From: JACMLD01 sp040007355
GTDB lineage: Bacteria > Bacteroidota > Bacteroidia > Chitinophagales > Chitinophagaceae
DNA length: 64,000 bases
Reading direction: 5' to 3'
Assembly (NCBI GenBank): GCA_040007355.1
Contig: JBDTVE010000072.1
Coordinates: 19,191 to 83,190, forward strand
In this document: positions 43,823 to 52,946 of the stretch, piece by piece
Layout of the letters: the number at the start of each line of letters is the position of its first letter
Numbering within the stretch: the first letter of the stretch is position 1
Notes under the pieces: model-generated
Databases searched by the model: none
Seen by the model: the letters and a program-made list of their open reading frames with translations, nothing else
Told to the model about the DNA's origin: nothing
Made by a program: the position numbers and the translations under genes

Positions 43823-46528
43823 ATGAAATTTCTGAGTATTGCTTTATTATTACTACTGGCGCAGCCAGGTTTTGCACAAAAATTACAGGTTACTGATCTT
43901 TCCTGTGAGCACCGCATAAACCCCGTAGGTGTAGATGTTGCCGCACCAAGATTTAGCTGGAAAATAACCGGGCCCGGCCGAAATATTATGCAGACGGCTT
44001 ACCAGCTACGGGTGTCAACTGATAAAAATCTGAAAAAAATAAGCTGGCATACCGGCAAAGTAAACAGCAGTGAATCTGTTTTACAGACTTATGCCGGCAA
44101 TGACCTTCAATCGGGCAAACGCTATTACTGGCAGGTGAAAGTATGGGATGCCAATAACAACGAATCGGCCTGGAGCGGCCCGGCCTATTGGGAAATGGGT
44201 TTATTGCAGCCGCAGGACTGGAAAGCGCAATGGATAGAACCCGTGCAATCATCAGAAAGACAGATGCCCGGTCTGCTGGTGCGCAAGAATTTTGCCGTGC
44301 AAAAGAAAATTGCCACCGCAAGAGCCTATGTTACCAGTCATGGGTTTTATGAATTGTACATCAATGGTAAAAAGGCCGGCGATGAGGTGTTTACACCGGG
44401 CTGGACATCTTATTATAAAAGACTGCAATACCAGGTCTATGATATTACTTCCCTGTTGCAGCAGGGGGCCAATAGCGCAGGCGCCATGCTGGCAGACGGC
44501 TGGTACCGCAGTTCGATGGCTTGGGAAAACAACTGGGGCATCTGGGGCAAAAAACTGGGCTTGTTGTGCCAGTTAAAAATTACGTTTACAGATGGCAGTG
44601 AGCAGACTATTGTCACGGATGCCAGCTGGAAAGGTTCGCAGGATGGACCGGTTACCCGCAACGGCATTTATGACGGCGAAAGTTATGACGCCCGGAAAGA
44701 AATGAAAGGATGGAGCAATGCCGGTTTTGACGACAGCAAATGGAAAATAGTAAATATTGTAGACAGCCCCCGCACTGATTTAATAGCCGCACAATCGGTG
44801 CCGGTAAGAAAAATTCAGGAAATAAAACCACTGCGCATTTTTAAAACACCCAAGGGTCTGCTGGTGGTAGATTTTGGCCAGAACATGGTGGGCTGGGTAA
44901 GGTTGAAAGTAAAAGGCAATGCAGGTACCACCGTAACCATCCGGCACGCCGAAGTGCTGGATAAATTTGGTAATTTTTATACGGACAACCTGCGTTCTGC
45001 CGAGGCTACGGCGAAATTTACCTTAAAAGGAGGCGGAGAGGAAATATATGAACCGCGGTTTAGTTTTTTTGGTTTTCGCTATGCTTCCGTAACGGGATAC
45101 CCGGGTGAATTAAAACCGGAAGATGTTACGGGAGTCGTGGTGCATTCAGATATGAGCAAAACCGGTTCATTTGAATGCTCCAATGCCATGATCAACCAGC
45201 TGCAGCATAATATCCAATGGGGGCAGTATGGTAATTTTATTGATGTGCCCACGGATTGTCCGCAACGCGATGAACGGCTGGGATGGACCGGCGATGCACA
45301 AGCTTTTTGCAGGACGGCTGCTTTCAATATGGATGTTTCGGCCTTTTTTACCAAGTGGCTGAAAGATGTGGCCGCAGACCAGTACGCCAACGGCGCCGTT
45401 CCTTTTGTAATACCAGATGTGTTAAGGAACAACAGTACCTCCGCAGGTTGGGGAGATGTATCAACCATTGCGCCCTGGACCATGTACCTTGTTTTTGGTG
45501 ATAAAAGAATACTGGAAACCCAGTACCCCAGCATGAAGGCTTATGTGGAATATATCCGCCATAAAGCCGGCGATTCTTATTTATGGAAGGGAGGCAGCGT
45601 TTTCGGCGACTGGTTATTTTATAAATCGATGCGCCAGACAGAAAATGATGGCTATACCAGTCCTGATATGATTGCCACCATGTTCTATGCATATTCTGCA
45701 CACCTGCTGGCAAAAGCGGCTGCCGTATTGGGTAAAACAGATGACGAGAAAACCTATAAAAATATTTTTGAAAAAATAAAAGACGCTTTTAACAGGAATT
45801 ATGTTACCCCCGAAGGCCGTATTGCATCGGAATCGCAGACCAGTTATGTGCTGGCCCTGCAATTTGATTTGCTCCCCGAAGCCATGCGTTCAAAAGCCAC
45901 TCAATACCTGGTAAACGATATCAAGGGCAGGGGAGATCATTTGTCAACGGGTTTCCTGGGCACGCCCTATATCTGCCATGTACTATCCGACAACGGCCGT
46001 ACGGATATTGCCTATGACCTTTTACTCCAGCAAACCTATCCTTCCTGGCTCTACCCTGTTAAAATGGGCGCTACCACAATCTGGGAGCGTTGGGATGGAC
46101 AAAAAACAGACAGCACATTTGAGGATGTGGGCATGAATTCGTTTAATCATTATGCGTATGGTGCCATTGGCGACTGGATGTACCGCGTATCTGCGGGGAT
46201 AGAAATTGGAGAACCCGGTTACAAACATGTGCTGATACAACCCAAACCGGGCAATAAACTTACCTATGCCAAAGCAAGTTTTGAAAGTAGTTATGGGCAA
46301 ATAGCTTCCGGATGGGAAATGAAAGACGGTAAATTAACGGTTACTGTAACGGTGCCTGCCAATACAACAGCCACCATTATATTGCCGGGTGCCCGTGCAG
46401 ACCAGGTGACCGAAGCGGGTACTCCGCTGACCACGGCGTTTAAAACGAGCCGGCAGGATAATGACAATGTTGTTATAGAAACAGGCTCGGGCGATTATAG
46501 TTTTCAATATACGCCGACCGTTAAATAA
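43823..46528 (+). CDS. Exported alpha-L-rhamnosidase, GH78
   Basis: A 901-residue inverting alpha-L-rhamnosidase that releases terminal rhamnose from pectin or flavonoid glycosides. The signal peptide MKFLSIALLLLLAQPGFAQ is followed by an Fn3-like bacterial GH78 N-terminus (LQVTDLSCEHRINPVGVDVA), two beta-sandwich domains, and the catalytic alpha/alpha barrel. The general-acid region is DCPQRDERLGWTGDAQAF near residue 480. The general-base Glu is in ATTIWERWDGQ near 755, followed by MNSFNHYAYGAIGDW. The C-terminal beta domain ends at TAA 46526-46528. A second GH78 tail follows in the same frame. Confidence 0.93.
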   Translation: MKFLSIALLLLLAQPGFAQKLQVTDLSCEHRINPVGVDVAAPRFSWKITGPGRNIMQTAYQLRVSTDKNLKKISWHTGKVNSSESVLQTYAGNDLQSGKRYYWQVKVWDANNNESAWSGPAYWEMGLLQPQDWKAQWIEPVQSSERQMPGLLVRKNFAVQKKIATARAYVTSHGFYELYINGKKAGDEVFTPGWTSYYKRLQYQVYDITSLLQQGANSAGAMLADGWYRSSMAWENNWGIWGKKLGLLCQLKITFTDGSEQTIVTDASWKGSQDGPVTRNGIYDGESYDARKEMKGWSNAGFDDSKWKIVNIVDSPRTDLIAAQSVPVRKIQEIKPLRIFKTPKGLLVVDFGQNMVGWVRLKVKGNAGTTVTIRHAEVLDKFGNFYTDNLRSAEATAKFTLKGGGEEIYEPRFSFFGFRYASVTGYPGELKPEDVTGVVVHSDMSKTGSFECSNAMINQLQHNIQWGQYGNFIDVPTDCPQRDERLGWTGDAQAFCRTAAFNMDVSAFFTKWLKDVAADQYANGAVPFVIPDVLRNNSTSAGWGDVSTIAPWTMYLVFGDKRILETQYPSMKAYVEYIRHKAGDSYLWKGGSVFGDWLFYKSMRQTENDGYTSPDMIATMFYAYSAHLLAKAAAVLGKTDDEKTYKNIFEKIKDAFNRNYVTPEGRIASESQTSYVLALQFDLLPEAMRSKATQYLVNDIKGRGDHLSTGFLGTPYICHVLSDNGRTDIAYDLLLQQTYPSWLYPVKMGATTIWERWDGQKTDSTFEDVGMNSFNHYAYGAIGDWMYRVSAGIEIGEPGYKHVLIQPKPGNKLTYAKASFESSYGQIASGWEMKDGKLTVTVTVPANTTATIILPGARADQVTEAGTPLTTAFKTSRQDNDNVVIETGSGDYSFQYTPTVK

Positions 46529-47230
46529 TGCCAGACCGCACCAGCGGAGCGAGCGGTCAGAAAAGCCGGATGCGGATTTAGCAATGGTACGGAAAGTGCG
46601 CAGTTGTTTGCACTCTGGTATGGACTGAGCCCCGAAAAGGACAATACCATGAAGGCGCTGGTGCAGGCGTTTGAACGGCACAACTGGCATTTGTCTACCG
46701 GAATATTTTCTACCAAAATGCTGTTTGATGTTTTGCGCGAAAACGATATGAATGATGAAGCCTGTCGCATTGCGCAGCAAAAAGATTATCCCGGATGGTT
46801 GAATATGCTGAACCACAGTGCTACCACTTTGTGGGAATGCTGGCATCTTCTCGGTACCATTGATTCATTGAACCATCCCATGTTTGGTTCCATAGATGAA
46901 GGGTTTTACCGGTCGCTGCCGGGTATCAACGCGGCGTCGCCGGGGTTCAAACAAATCATTATTAAGCCGCAGTCAGCGGGTGGCATACATTGGGCAACCG
47001 GTAGCTACCATTCGGTGAGGGGGCTTATTAAATCGGCCTGGAGGCAACAGGATAATCATTTTTCTATGCAGGTGTCTGTTCTGCCCAATACCAGCGCTCT
47101 TGTTTTTATTTCATCCGCGCAGTACCACACCGTTACAGAGAATGGAACACCTGTAAAAATATTGCGGTACGAAAAAGGATATGCCGTGGTGGAATCAGGT
47201 TCCGGTGATTATATGTTTTCTGTTAATTAA
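46529..47230 (+). pseudogene. Truncated second GH78 alpha-L-rhamnosidase (C-terminal third only)
   Basis: Directly after the TAA of the GH78 gene the same frame stays open to 47230. From about 46575 it reads typical GH78 C-terminal barrel sequence: SNGTESAQLFALWYGLSPEKD, HLSTGIFSTKMLFDVL, NHSATTLWECWHLLG (the general-base Glu), NHPMFGSIDEGFYRSLPGI and SYHSVRGLIKSAW. It lacks a start, signal peptide, N-terminal domains and the general acid. It is not a duplicate of the upstream gene, whose matching blocks differ. A deletion fusing the front of this gene away is the simplest reading. An independent start at 46604 is unlikely to give an active enzyme. Confidence 0.75.
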
Positions 47231-47314
47231 CGGGCCTGTCTGCCGCATATTACAACAATAGGGTTGACGCTTACCAGGCTTGAAGTATATTTTCCACCAC
47301 CTAATCTTACTACC

Positions 47315-48421
47315 ATGCCTGCGTCAGCAACTTCCATTAACCCTTCCACCCGTTTGCTATCACTTGATTTTTTGCGTGGGTTTATCATGGTATTGCTGGC
47401 CGCGGAATCTACGGGATTATACGCATACCTGAATAAAAACACAACCGGAGGTTTTCATTCCATTATCACACAGTTTACCCACCATCCCTGGAAGGGCTTA
47501 CATTTCTGGGACCTGGTTCAACCCGCTTTTATGTTTATGGCGGGTACCGCTATGGCTTTTTCGCTGAACAAACAATGGGCAAACGGGGTGAGCTGGAAAC
47601 ATTCTTTTGTAAAAATCTCCAGGCGTTGTGGATGGTTATTTTTCTGGGGAGTGCTGGATTATGCCGTTCGGCCAAAAGGGCTTTCGTTTGAACTATGGGA
47701 TGTGCTTACACAGCTTTCTTTTACCACCATGGTTGCATTCCTTGTTTTCAGGTGGCGAAATATGGCGCAGGTAATGGTATGCGTTAGCCTCTTGATCCTT
47801 ACTGAGATATTATACCGCTATACACGGGTGCCGGGTTTTGAACAACCTTTTACCGACCAGCATAATTTTGGTAATTATGTGGACCTGTTGCTGATGAATA
47901 AAATAAACAGGGACGGCTGGGTTGCCATCAACTGCATTCCAACAGCAGTGCATACAATAGCCGGTGCGCTGGCCGGCAAATGGTTGCTCTCGGCAAAAAA
48001 GAAATTACCCGTATTGCTGTTGTGGGCATTGGTTTGTTTTACCCTTGGTTACGGGTTACACGGATTGGGCATCACACCTATTATAAAACGGATTGCAACC
48101 AGTGCATTCACCCTGGCTTCACTTGGCTGGTGTCTTTGCTTCCTGGCCCTTAGCTACTGGTGGATTGATATAAAAAACCACCGCCGGCACCTGTTGTTTT
48201 TTACCATTGTTGGCATGAATTCCATTTTTATTTATGTGTTTTTTGAAATTGTGGGTGACCGTTGGTTTACCGCGTATATCAGGAGCATTTCGGACGGCGT
48301 GCTGGGTTGGGTAAACATGCCCGCCATGCCTGCATTTATCATTGGGTCTATTTGTGTTTTTACCCTGGAATGGCTGCTCTGCTATTTTCTTTACAAAAGG
48401 AAAATTTTCTTCAAGTTGTAA
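47315..48421 (+). CDS. DUF5009/HGSNAT-like multispanning acetyltransferase-type protein
   Basis: About ten TM helices in 368 residues. The start RLLSLDFLRGFIMVLLAAEST and the block LHFWDLVQPAFMFMAGTAMAFSL are those of the DUF5009 family, related to the heparan-alpha-glucosaminide acetyltransferase (YeiB/OpgC-like) fold. These proteins are thought to move acyl groups across the membrane to sugars; no member in Bacteroidota loci of this type has a proven substrate. It follows rhamnosidase genes by 84 bases and may be part of the same locus. ATG 47315 precedes the conserved block. Confidence 0.82.
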   Translation: MPASATSINPSTRLLSLDFLRGFIMVLLAAESTGLYAYLNKNTTGGFHSIITQFTHHPWKGLHFWDLVQPAFMFMAGTAMAFSLNKQWANGVSWKHSFVKISRRCGWLFFWGVLDYAVRPKGLSFELWDVLTQLSFTTMVAFLVFRWRNMAQVMVCVSLLILTEILYRYTRVPGFEQPFTDQHNFGNYVDLLLMNKINRDGWVAINCIPTAVHTIAGALAGKWLLSAKKKLPVLLLWALVCFTLGYGLHGLGITPIIKRIATSAFTLASLGWCLCFLALSYWWIDIKNHRRHLLFFTIVGMNSIFIYVFFEIVGDRWFTAYIRSISDGVLGWVNMPAMPAFIIGSICVFTLEWLLCYFLYKRKIFFKL

Positions 48422-48566
48422 ATCCCTGAAGCAAGTGAAGCTCCTGGTAATACCAGATCTGAGCAGCCATTTGTATTATAAGTTGTCATTGGCAGCCATC
48501 AGTTTAAAAAATTTATTGAATCAACGGAACAGTGCCGGTTCTATATTCTACGCTGCCTCCTGGTCG

Positions 48567-49154
48567 TTATAATCTCACAATATTGGTAATGGTAACCGGC
48601 GGGTCAAAGGACTGGTCATAGGAAGGGCGATCATAGATCCGGTAAGCAATGTCCAGGCCTTTTACACATTTTCCAAAAGCCGCATATCCTTGCCCGTCCG
48701 CATTGTTTTCACCACCATAGTCAAAACCGGGCTGGTCGCCGATGCAAATAAAAAACTCGGTGGTGGCGGTACCCGGTGCCTGCCGGGCAAGAGATAGAAT
48801 GCCGTCTTTGTGAAGGATCCTGGTCTTGTTGGTAGGCTCATGCGGAATGCCGGGCAGCGATATGGCTTTTTTGTAATTCGTCTTCCAGATGCCCCCCTGT
48901 ATAAGATTCGCCTTGGGTGCGTTAGACGGCTGGTTATCGTCTGACAGTACTCGGTAAAAGGAACTGTACCGGTAATAACCCGCATCAACATATGATAAAA
49001 ACGCCTTTACCGTTTGCGGTGCCTGGTCAGGATACAATTCTATTTCAATATCACCCGCATTCGTTTTTATTAACACGTGCGGATTTTTATAAACCGGAGA
49101 CGAGCAGGCGGCAAAAAGACCGGTCACCAGGCAAAACAGAAAGCTGTATTTCAT
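48567..49154 (-). CDS. Cyclophilin-type peptidyl-prolyl isomerase, lipoprotein
   Basis: The leader MKYSFLFCLVTGLFAAC ends at a lipobox Cys (residue 17). The cyclophilin domain includes HVLIKTNAGDIEIELYPDQAP, then SFYRVLSDD, and SLARQAPGTATTEFFICIGDQP near 135 (the family reads ATSQFFI). YAAFGKCVKGLDIA follows near 170. It catalyses proline isomerisation in folding of envelope proteins. The active-site Arg of FYRV is present, and the usual Gln-Phe pair is E-F here. It is a single leftward gene. Confidence 0.9.
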   Translation of the reverse strand: MKYSFLFCLVTGLFAACSSPVYKNPHVLIKTNAGDIEIELYPDQAPQTVKAFLSYVDAGYYRYSSFYRVLSDDNQPSNAPKANLIQGGIWKTNYKKAISLPGIPHEPTNKTRILHKDGILSLARQAPGTATTEFFICIGDQPGFDYGGENNADGQGYAAFGKCVKGLDIAYRIYDRPSYDQSFDPPVTITNIVRL

Positions 49155-49314
49155 GGGTTCATTTTACAAAAATGATGGCATTGCAACAGGCAAACATAAG
49201 TTGTTTTTTGAGTGTTTTCCATACAACTCCGGCGCATGGAACAGTTAGTGGCCTGGTTACAGCAGCATTGTATTCCAGGAGGTTGACAATCAGCGTTGAT
49301 ACAACACCTGAAAA

Positions 49315-49670
49315 ATGTCTGGATATTGGACAAATAAGGGCAATCGGTATGCTTTCGCAAAAGTAGAACGCATTACCCTGTTGGCCGGTGCTAACGGCAG
49401 CCAGTGGCATATTAGCGTGGTGGAAAAGGAAAAACGCGGTGTATTTATAGTAAACGAAGTGCATGAATGGGCAACCGCCGAATATATCAGGGATACGCCA
49501 CTGCTGGATGAAAAAACATCTTTGCTAGTGCAGTCCACAGTGTATGCGAAGTGTACGGCCTGCAATGGCTGCAGGAATGGTTACAGGCAAAAATAGCGCG
49601 CAGTATAGATTTTTTGCATCAGTTGCCTTTTGTTGTGGGGAATAGCATAATTTGTATGTACAAGAATTGA
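49315..49670 (+). pseudogene. Possible decayed or frameshifted small gene
   Basis: An ORF from about 49315 reads WHISVVEKEKRGVFIVNEVHEWA and ends with a less protein-like Cys-rich tail at 49596. In a second frame the DNA from about 49540 reads YGLQWLQEWLQAKI and continues plausibly to a TGA at 49668-49670. A shift around 49530-49545 would join them into one protein of ~115 residues. No family is recognised. This may be a remnant of an older gene or chance. Confidence 0.25.
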
Positions 49671-49775
49671 ATGCGCCACAAGGTTATATACCCAGTTGGC
49701 GCAATATAGGCATCGCAATAAAACAGTATGATGTATGAGCGACTGCAAATAATAAAACAAAATAAAAATTGAATT

Positions 49776-51059
49776 ATGACAAGCTCCCGAAAAAAATTTT
49801 TGACAGATGCCGCAAAGGCAACCATCGCATTTACCATCGTTCCGCGTTTTGTTTTGGGTGGAAAAGGATATTTGGCACCAAGCGATCGAATCAATCTTGG
49901 TTTTATCGGTACGGGTAAACAGGGCCGTGACCTGCTTCATTCGTTTGCAGACAAGGCACAAGTGGTTGCGGGGTCCGATGTTGATACAAAAAAGCTGGCC
50001 TTGTTTCAATCGCTTGCAGCGAAGGCCTATGCGGAATCAACCGGGAAAAACGAATACAAGGGTTTTAAGGGATATGCAGATTTTAAAGAACTGCTGGCCA
50101 GGAAGGATATTGATGCGGTAGTGATTGCTACACCGGATCACTGGCATGCCGTTGTTACCGTTATGGCGGCCAATGCAGGCAAACATGTTTATTGCGAAAA
50201 GCCGCTGGCGCATTCAATAGAAGAAGGGAGAGCAATGGTAAATGCCATGAAGAAAAACAAGAAAATACTGCAAACGGGTAGCATGCAGCGTTCATGGAAA
50301 AATTTCCGGCAGGCATGTGAACTGGTACGCAATGGTTATATTGGGGCCATTAAAGAGGTGCTGGTTAACGTGGGTGATCCCTCGGTACCCTGCAACCTGC
50401 CGGCGGAGACCGTACCGGAATACCTGAACTGGGAAGCCTGGGTGGGGCCCGCGCCATTCAAACCTTTTAACGCGGAACTTTCACCACCCGTTGAAGAAGA
50501 TATTTTTCCCAACTGGCGTTTATACAGAGAATATGGCGGCGGCATCGTGAGCGACTGGGGCGCGCATATGTTTGACATTGCACAATGGGGACTGGGAATG
50601 GACAGCACCGGACCCGTAAAAATATTGCCACCGGAAGGCACGGCTACCAAGGGGCTGGTATTGGAATATGCAAATGGCATACAGGTTAAACACCTGAGTT
50701 TCGGTCGGGGCTACGGGGTTCGCTTTATTGGCGAAAAAGGAAAAATAGACATCAGCAGGGATTACCTGGACAGTGACCCCGCTTCTATAGCAACCGCCAC
50801 CATCAAACCCAACGAAATTCATTTATATAACAGCCCGGATCATTATTACGACTGGCTGAATTGTATGAAAACCGGTAAGCAACCCATTTGCAATGCAGAA
50901 ATAGGCCATCGAACCAGCAGCGTTTGCTGTTTAGCCAATATCGGTTACTGGCTAAGGAAACCGCTGGATTGGGATCCTGCAAAAGAACAATTTACCAATA
51001 GCCCCGAAGCCAATTTGCTGGTAAAGGCCAGCATCAGGGGCAAATGGAAATTAAGCTAA
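49776..51059 (+). CDS. Exported Gfo/Idh/MocA family oxidoreductase
   Basis: A 427-residue NAD(P)-dependent sugar oxidoreductase. The Rossmann start is RINLGFIGTGKQGRDLL near residue 40. The catalytic block is GKHVYCEKPLAHSIEEG near 140, and the C-terminal beta domain includes GGGIVSDWGAHMFDIAQWGL near 260. The N-terminus (MTSSRKKFLTDAAKATIAF) looks like a twin-arginine-type signal with RK in place of RR. Exported members of this family are common in Bacteroidota sugar loci, some acting as glycosidases with bound NAD. No substrate is assigned. A terminator follows. Confidence 0.85.
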   Translation: MTSSRKKFLTDAAKATIAFTIVPRFVLGGKGYLAPSDRINLGFIGTGKQGRDLLHSFADKAQVVAGSDVDTKKLALFQSLAAKAYAESTGKNEYKGFKGYADFKELLARKDIDAVVIATPDHWHAVVTVMAANAGKHVYCEKPLAHSIEEGRAMVNAMKKNKKILQTGSMQRSWKNFRQACELVRNGYIGAIKEVLVNVGDPSVPCNLPAETVPEYLNWEAWVGPAPFKPFNAELSPPVEEDIFPNWRLYREYGGGIVSDWGAHMFDIAQWGLGMDSTGPVKILPPEGTATKGLVLEYANGIQVKHLSFGRGYGVRFIGEKGKIDISRDYLDSDPASIATATIKPNEIHLYNSPDHYYDWLNCMKTGKQPICNAEIGHRTSSVCCLANIGYWLRKPLDWDPAKEQFTNSPEANLLVKASIRGKWKLS

Positions 51060-51082
51060 TTGAATATTGATAGCTCCGGAAT

Positions 51083-51118
51083 AAAAATACACCTGTGATG
51101 CGGGTGTATTTTTTTTTG
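51083..51118 (+). terminator. Terminator after the Gfo/Idh/MocA gene
   Basis: AAAAATACACC (51083-51093) pairs with GGTGTATTTTT (51103-51113) around a 9-base loop, continuing into a T run to 51118. It lies 24 bases past the stop. Confidence 0.85.
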
Positions 51119-51204
51119 GTAAGACTCATTTCAATATAATAAAAAGGGGATAGGTTACCAAACCCATCCCCGAAGGTGAAGTACAACGCCTATTGTATAA
51201 AGAC

Positions 51205-51600
51205 TTATAAATTGTTTACAACAATTTCCTGTGTAAAGCTGGTTGTTCTGTTTATCTTGTACACTTCAGCTTTGTTGCTTTTCCTGGATACCACTTCCAC
51301 ACTTAGGCTGCCATCTGCACCGTCTTCCGTGTTTAACTGGAAATTCTTGCTAATGTTGATGCCTTTTAATTTACCGGAATACAATACAGTGTTCTGCTCG
51401 TCGCGGAACGTAACAATGTATTCTCTCACTTCTGCATTGTTTACATTCAGCTGGAAGACCGGCTGGTTGTCGTTGTTGCCGATGAATTTTAAGTCGATGC
51501 CTGCTTTGGGTTTTGTCTCTTCATTTACCATCAGGTTGCTGGTAGATGCAATTAGTAATGCGGCAAATACCGCAAGAGCAACTGTTTTGTAGTTTTTCAT
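51205..51600 (-). CDS. Small exported protein of unknown function
   Basis: 131 residues with a signal peptide (MKNYKTVALAVFAALLIASTS). The mature part reads as a small beta-sandwich: IDLKFIGNNDNQPVFQLNVNN, EVREYIVTFRDEQNTVLYS and TSFTQEIVVNN. Similar small exported proteins are common in Chitinophagaceae, with no known role. The 440 bases upstream contain the palindrome CTTAGCTAAG near 51664-51674, possibly in its promoter region. Confidence 0.7.
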   Translation of the reverse strand: MKNYKTVALAVFAALLIASTSNLMVNEETKPKAGIDLKFIGNNDNQPVFQLNVNNAEVREYIVTFRDEQNTVLYSGKLKGINISKNFQLNTEDGADGSLSVEVVSRKSNKAEVYKINRTTSFTQEIVVNNL

Positions 51601-52043
51601 AATTGCTTGTTTAATTGTGTAATCAACTGGTTAAAGAATGGGCATAAAAATTTGAATAAATACTTAGCTAAGTGTTTTTTTCAGAAGGCTAAAAAATCGT
51701 TGTAGTAAACGATGGCAGGCAATAGACTGAATGGGCAACAGCACTTTTAAATCTCACAGCAGCGCTGGTGTGTTTGTTTTCATTTCTAACGCAAACATAC
51801 AACTGGGTATGGCAGTAGGAAACCCAAATAATGTGTGTTTCAGTATGCTAAAACAATGAGGAACCACCCAGGAGCCTTTGCCATCAAGGGTTTTTATAAA
51901 ACGTTGAAATGACGCCCAACCCCCGATGGGAGGCTAAATTTTGAAAAAAGCTGTCTCCTGATCAGTAAGACATATAAGCGAACAGGTGTTACTGTTATAA
52001 ATAAACACGCCATTGGTACGCTTACGGTTTGGATCCGTATTTT
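51601..52043. other. Intergenic region, no supported gene
   Basis: About 440 AT-rich bases with no consistent reading frame. It contains a short palindrome (CTTAGCTAAG near 51665) that may belong to the promoter of the leftward gene at 51600. No repeat family or RNA gene is recognised. Confidence 0.4.
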
Positions 52044-52217
52044 TTAGAAAGTGAATTTCTTTCCCTGGCGGAAGGAAATCAATCGCAGCCCTATCCTGTT
52101 CAGTTGCTGCAATTGTTTTTTTATAAGAAGTTTCTGGTTGCCACCCGGCTTTTCATGAGTAATAATAATCGGTAACCCGGCCAGGGCAGCGCTGCCCGTG
52201 ATGCCAGCAGGATGGTT
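52044..52217 (-). pseudogene. Unassigned open fragment, possible gene remnant
   Basis: A minus-strand frame open from 52217 to a TAA at 52044 reads ITGSAALAGLPIIITHEKPGG, then NQKLLIKKQLQQLNRIGLR and a basic end. The composition is protein-like, but no start codon fits and no family is recognised. It includes a perfect palindrome GGGCAGC/GCTGCCC (52184-52197) in the DNA. It lies downstream of the PAP2 gene on the same strand and could be the tail of a lost gene. Confidence 0.3.
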
Positions 52218-52259
52218 TTACAGCTATTCATGCAATAAATGTAAATAAATATAAGTTGG

Positions 52260-52946
52260 CTATACAAGCGGGAGTCCAGCGCCCGGCGGGTTGTTTTTGC
52301 TGGTGCCTTTTATGATAGCGAAAGAGGCAGTTACCCATACAATAGCAAGGCAATAGCCAGCTATTACATCGGTAGTATAATGTACATTCAGAATAATCCT
52401 GCTAAGACCGATAGCAAAGGGACAGCAAAAAAGAAAAAACATCAGCAGATATTTTGGAAGCCTGGCAAGTCTTGTCTTCCAGGCCAGGTAGATAAGGATG
52501 GTGCAGAAAATAAAAGAAGAAACGGAATGCCCGCTGGGAAAACTATACCCGGTGATGCCCCTGATAATGGGCAGCTGCGGCCGTTGTCGGTGAAAAAGCT
52601 GTTTAAGCAGGAATATCGTAGCGGTACTGCTGATTGCTATTACCGCAATGCGTATGCCGCGCAGACCCCGGTTTTTTAAAAACTGCCAGGCAATTATTAC
52701 CAGGTAAGCGGGAAAAAGAAAAACGTTGGAGCCAAAAAAAGTAATGGTTTTCATTGCACTGATTAATGCTGGGGAGGAATGGGCGGAAAAAAACTGTATC
52801 ACGCGGGTGTCAAGTATATCACCCCTTTCATAAACAGCCTCATGAACTAGATAAAAAAACAGGAACAGGGACAGCAGGAAAAAAACTGCGGTAACCAGTA
52901 TTTCCAGCGAAACAAGTTGTGTTAAATATTGTATTCTTTTCTTCAT
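52260..52946 (-). CDS. PAP2 superfamily phosphatase, membrane-bound
   Basis: 228 residues, six TM helices. The three-part phosphatase signature is present: KQLFHRQRP near residue 115, YSFPSGHSVSSF near 140, and SRIILNVHYTTDV near 190 (catalytic His and Arg). Such enzymes dephosphorylate undecaprenyl pyrophosphate, phosphatidic acid or lipid A. ATG 52946 overlaps the TGA of the GNAT gene (ATGA), so translation is probably coupled. The longer frame to 53018 enters the GNAT gene and is rejected. Confidence 0.9.
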   Translation of the reverse strand: MKKRIQYLTQLVSLEILVTAVFFLLSLFLFFYLVHEAVYERGDILDTRVIQFFSAHSSPALISAMKTITFFGSNVFLFPAYLVIIAWQFLKNRGLRGIRIAVIAISSTATIFLLKQLFHRQRPQLPIIRGITGYSFPSGHSVSSFIFCTILIYLAWKTRLARLPKYLLMFFLFCCPFAIGLSRIILNVHYTTDVIAGYCLAIVWVTASFAIIKGTSKNNPPGAGLPLV

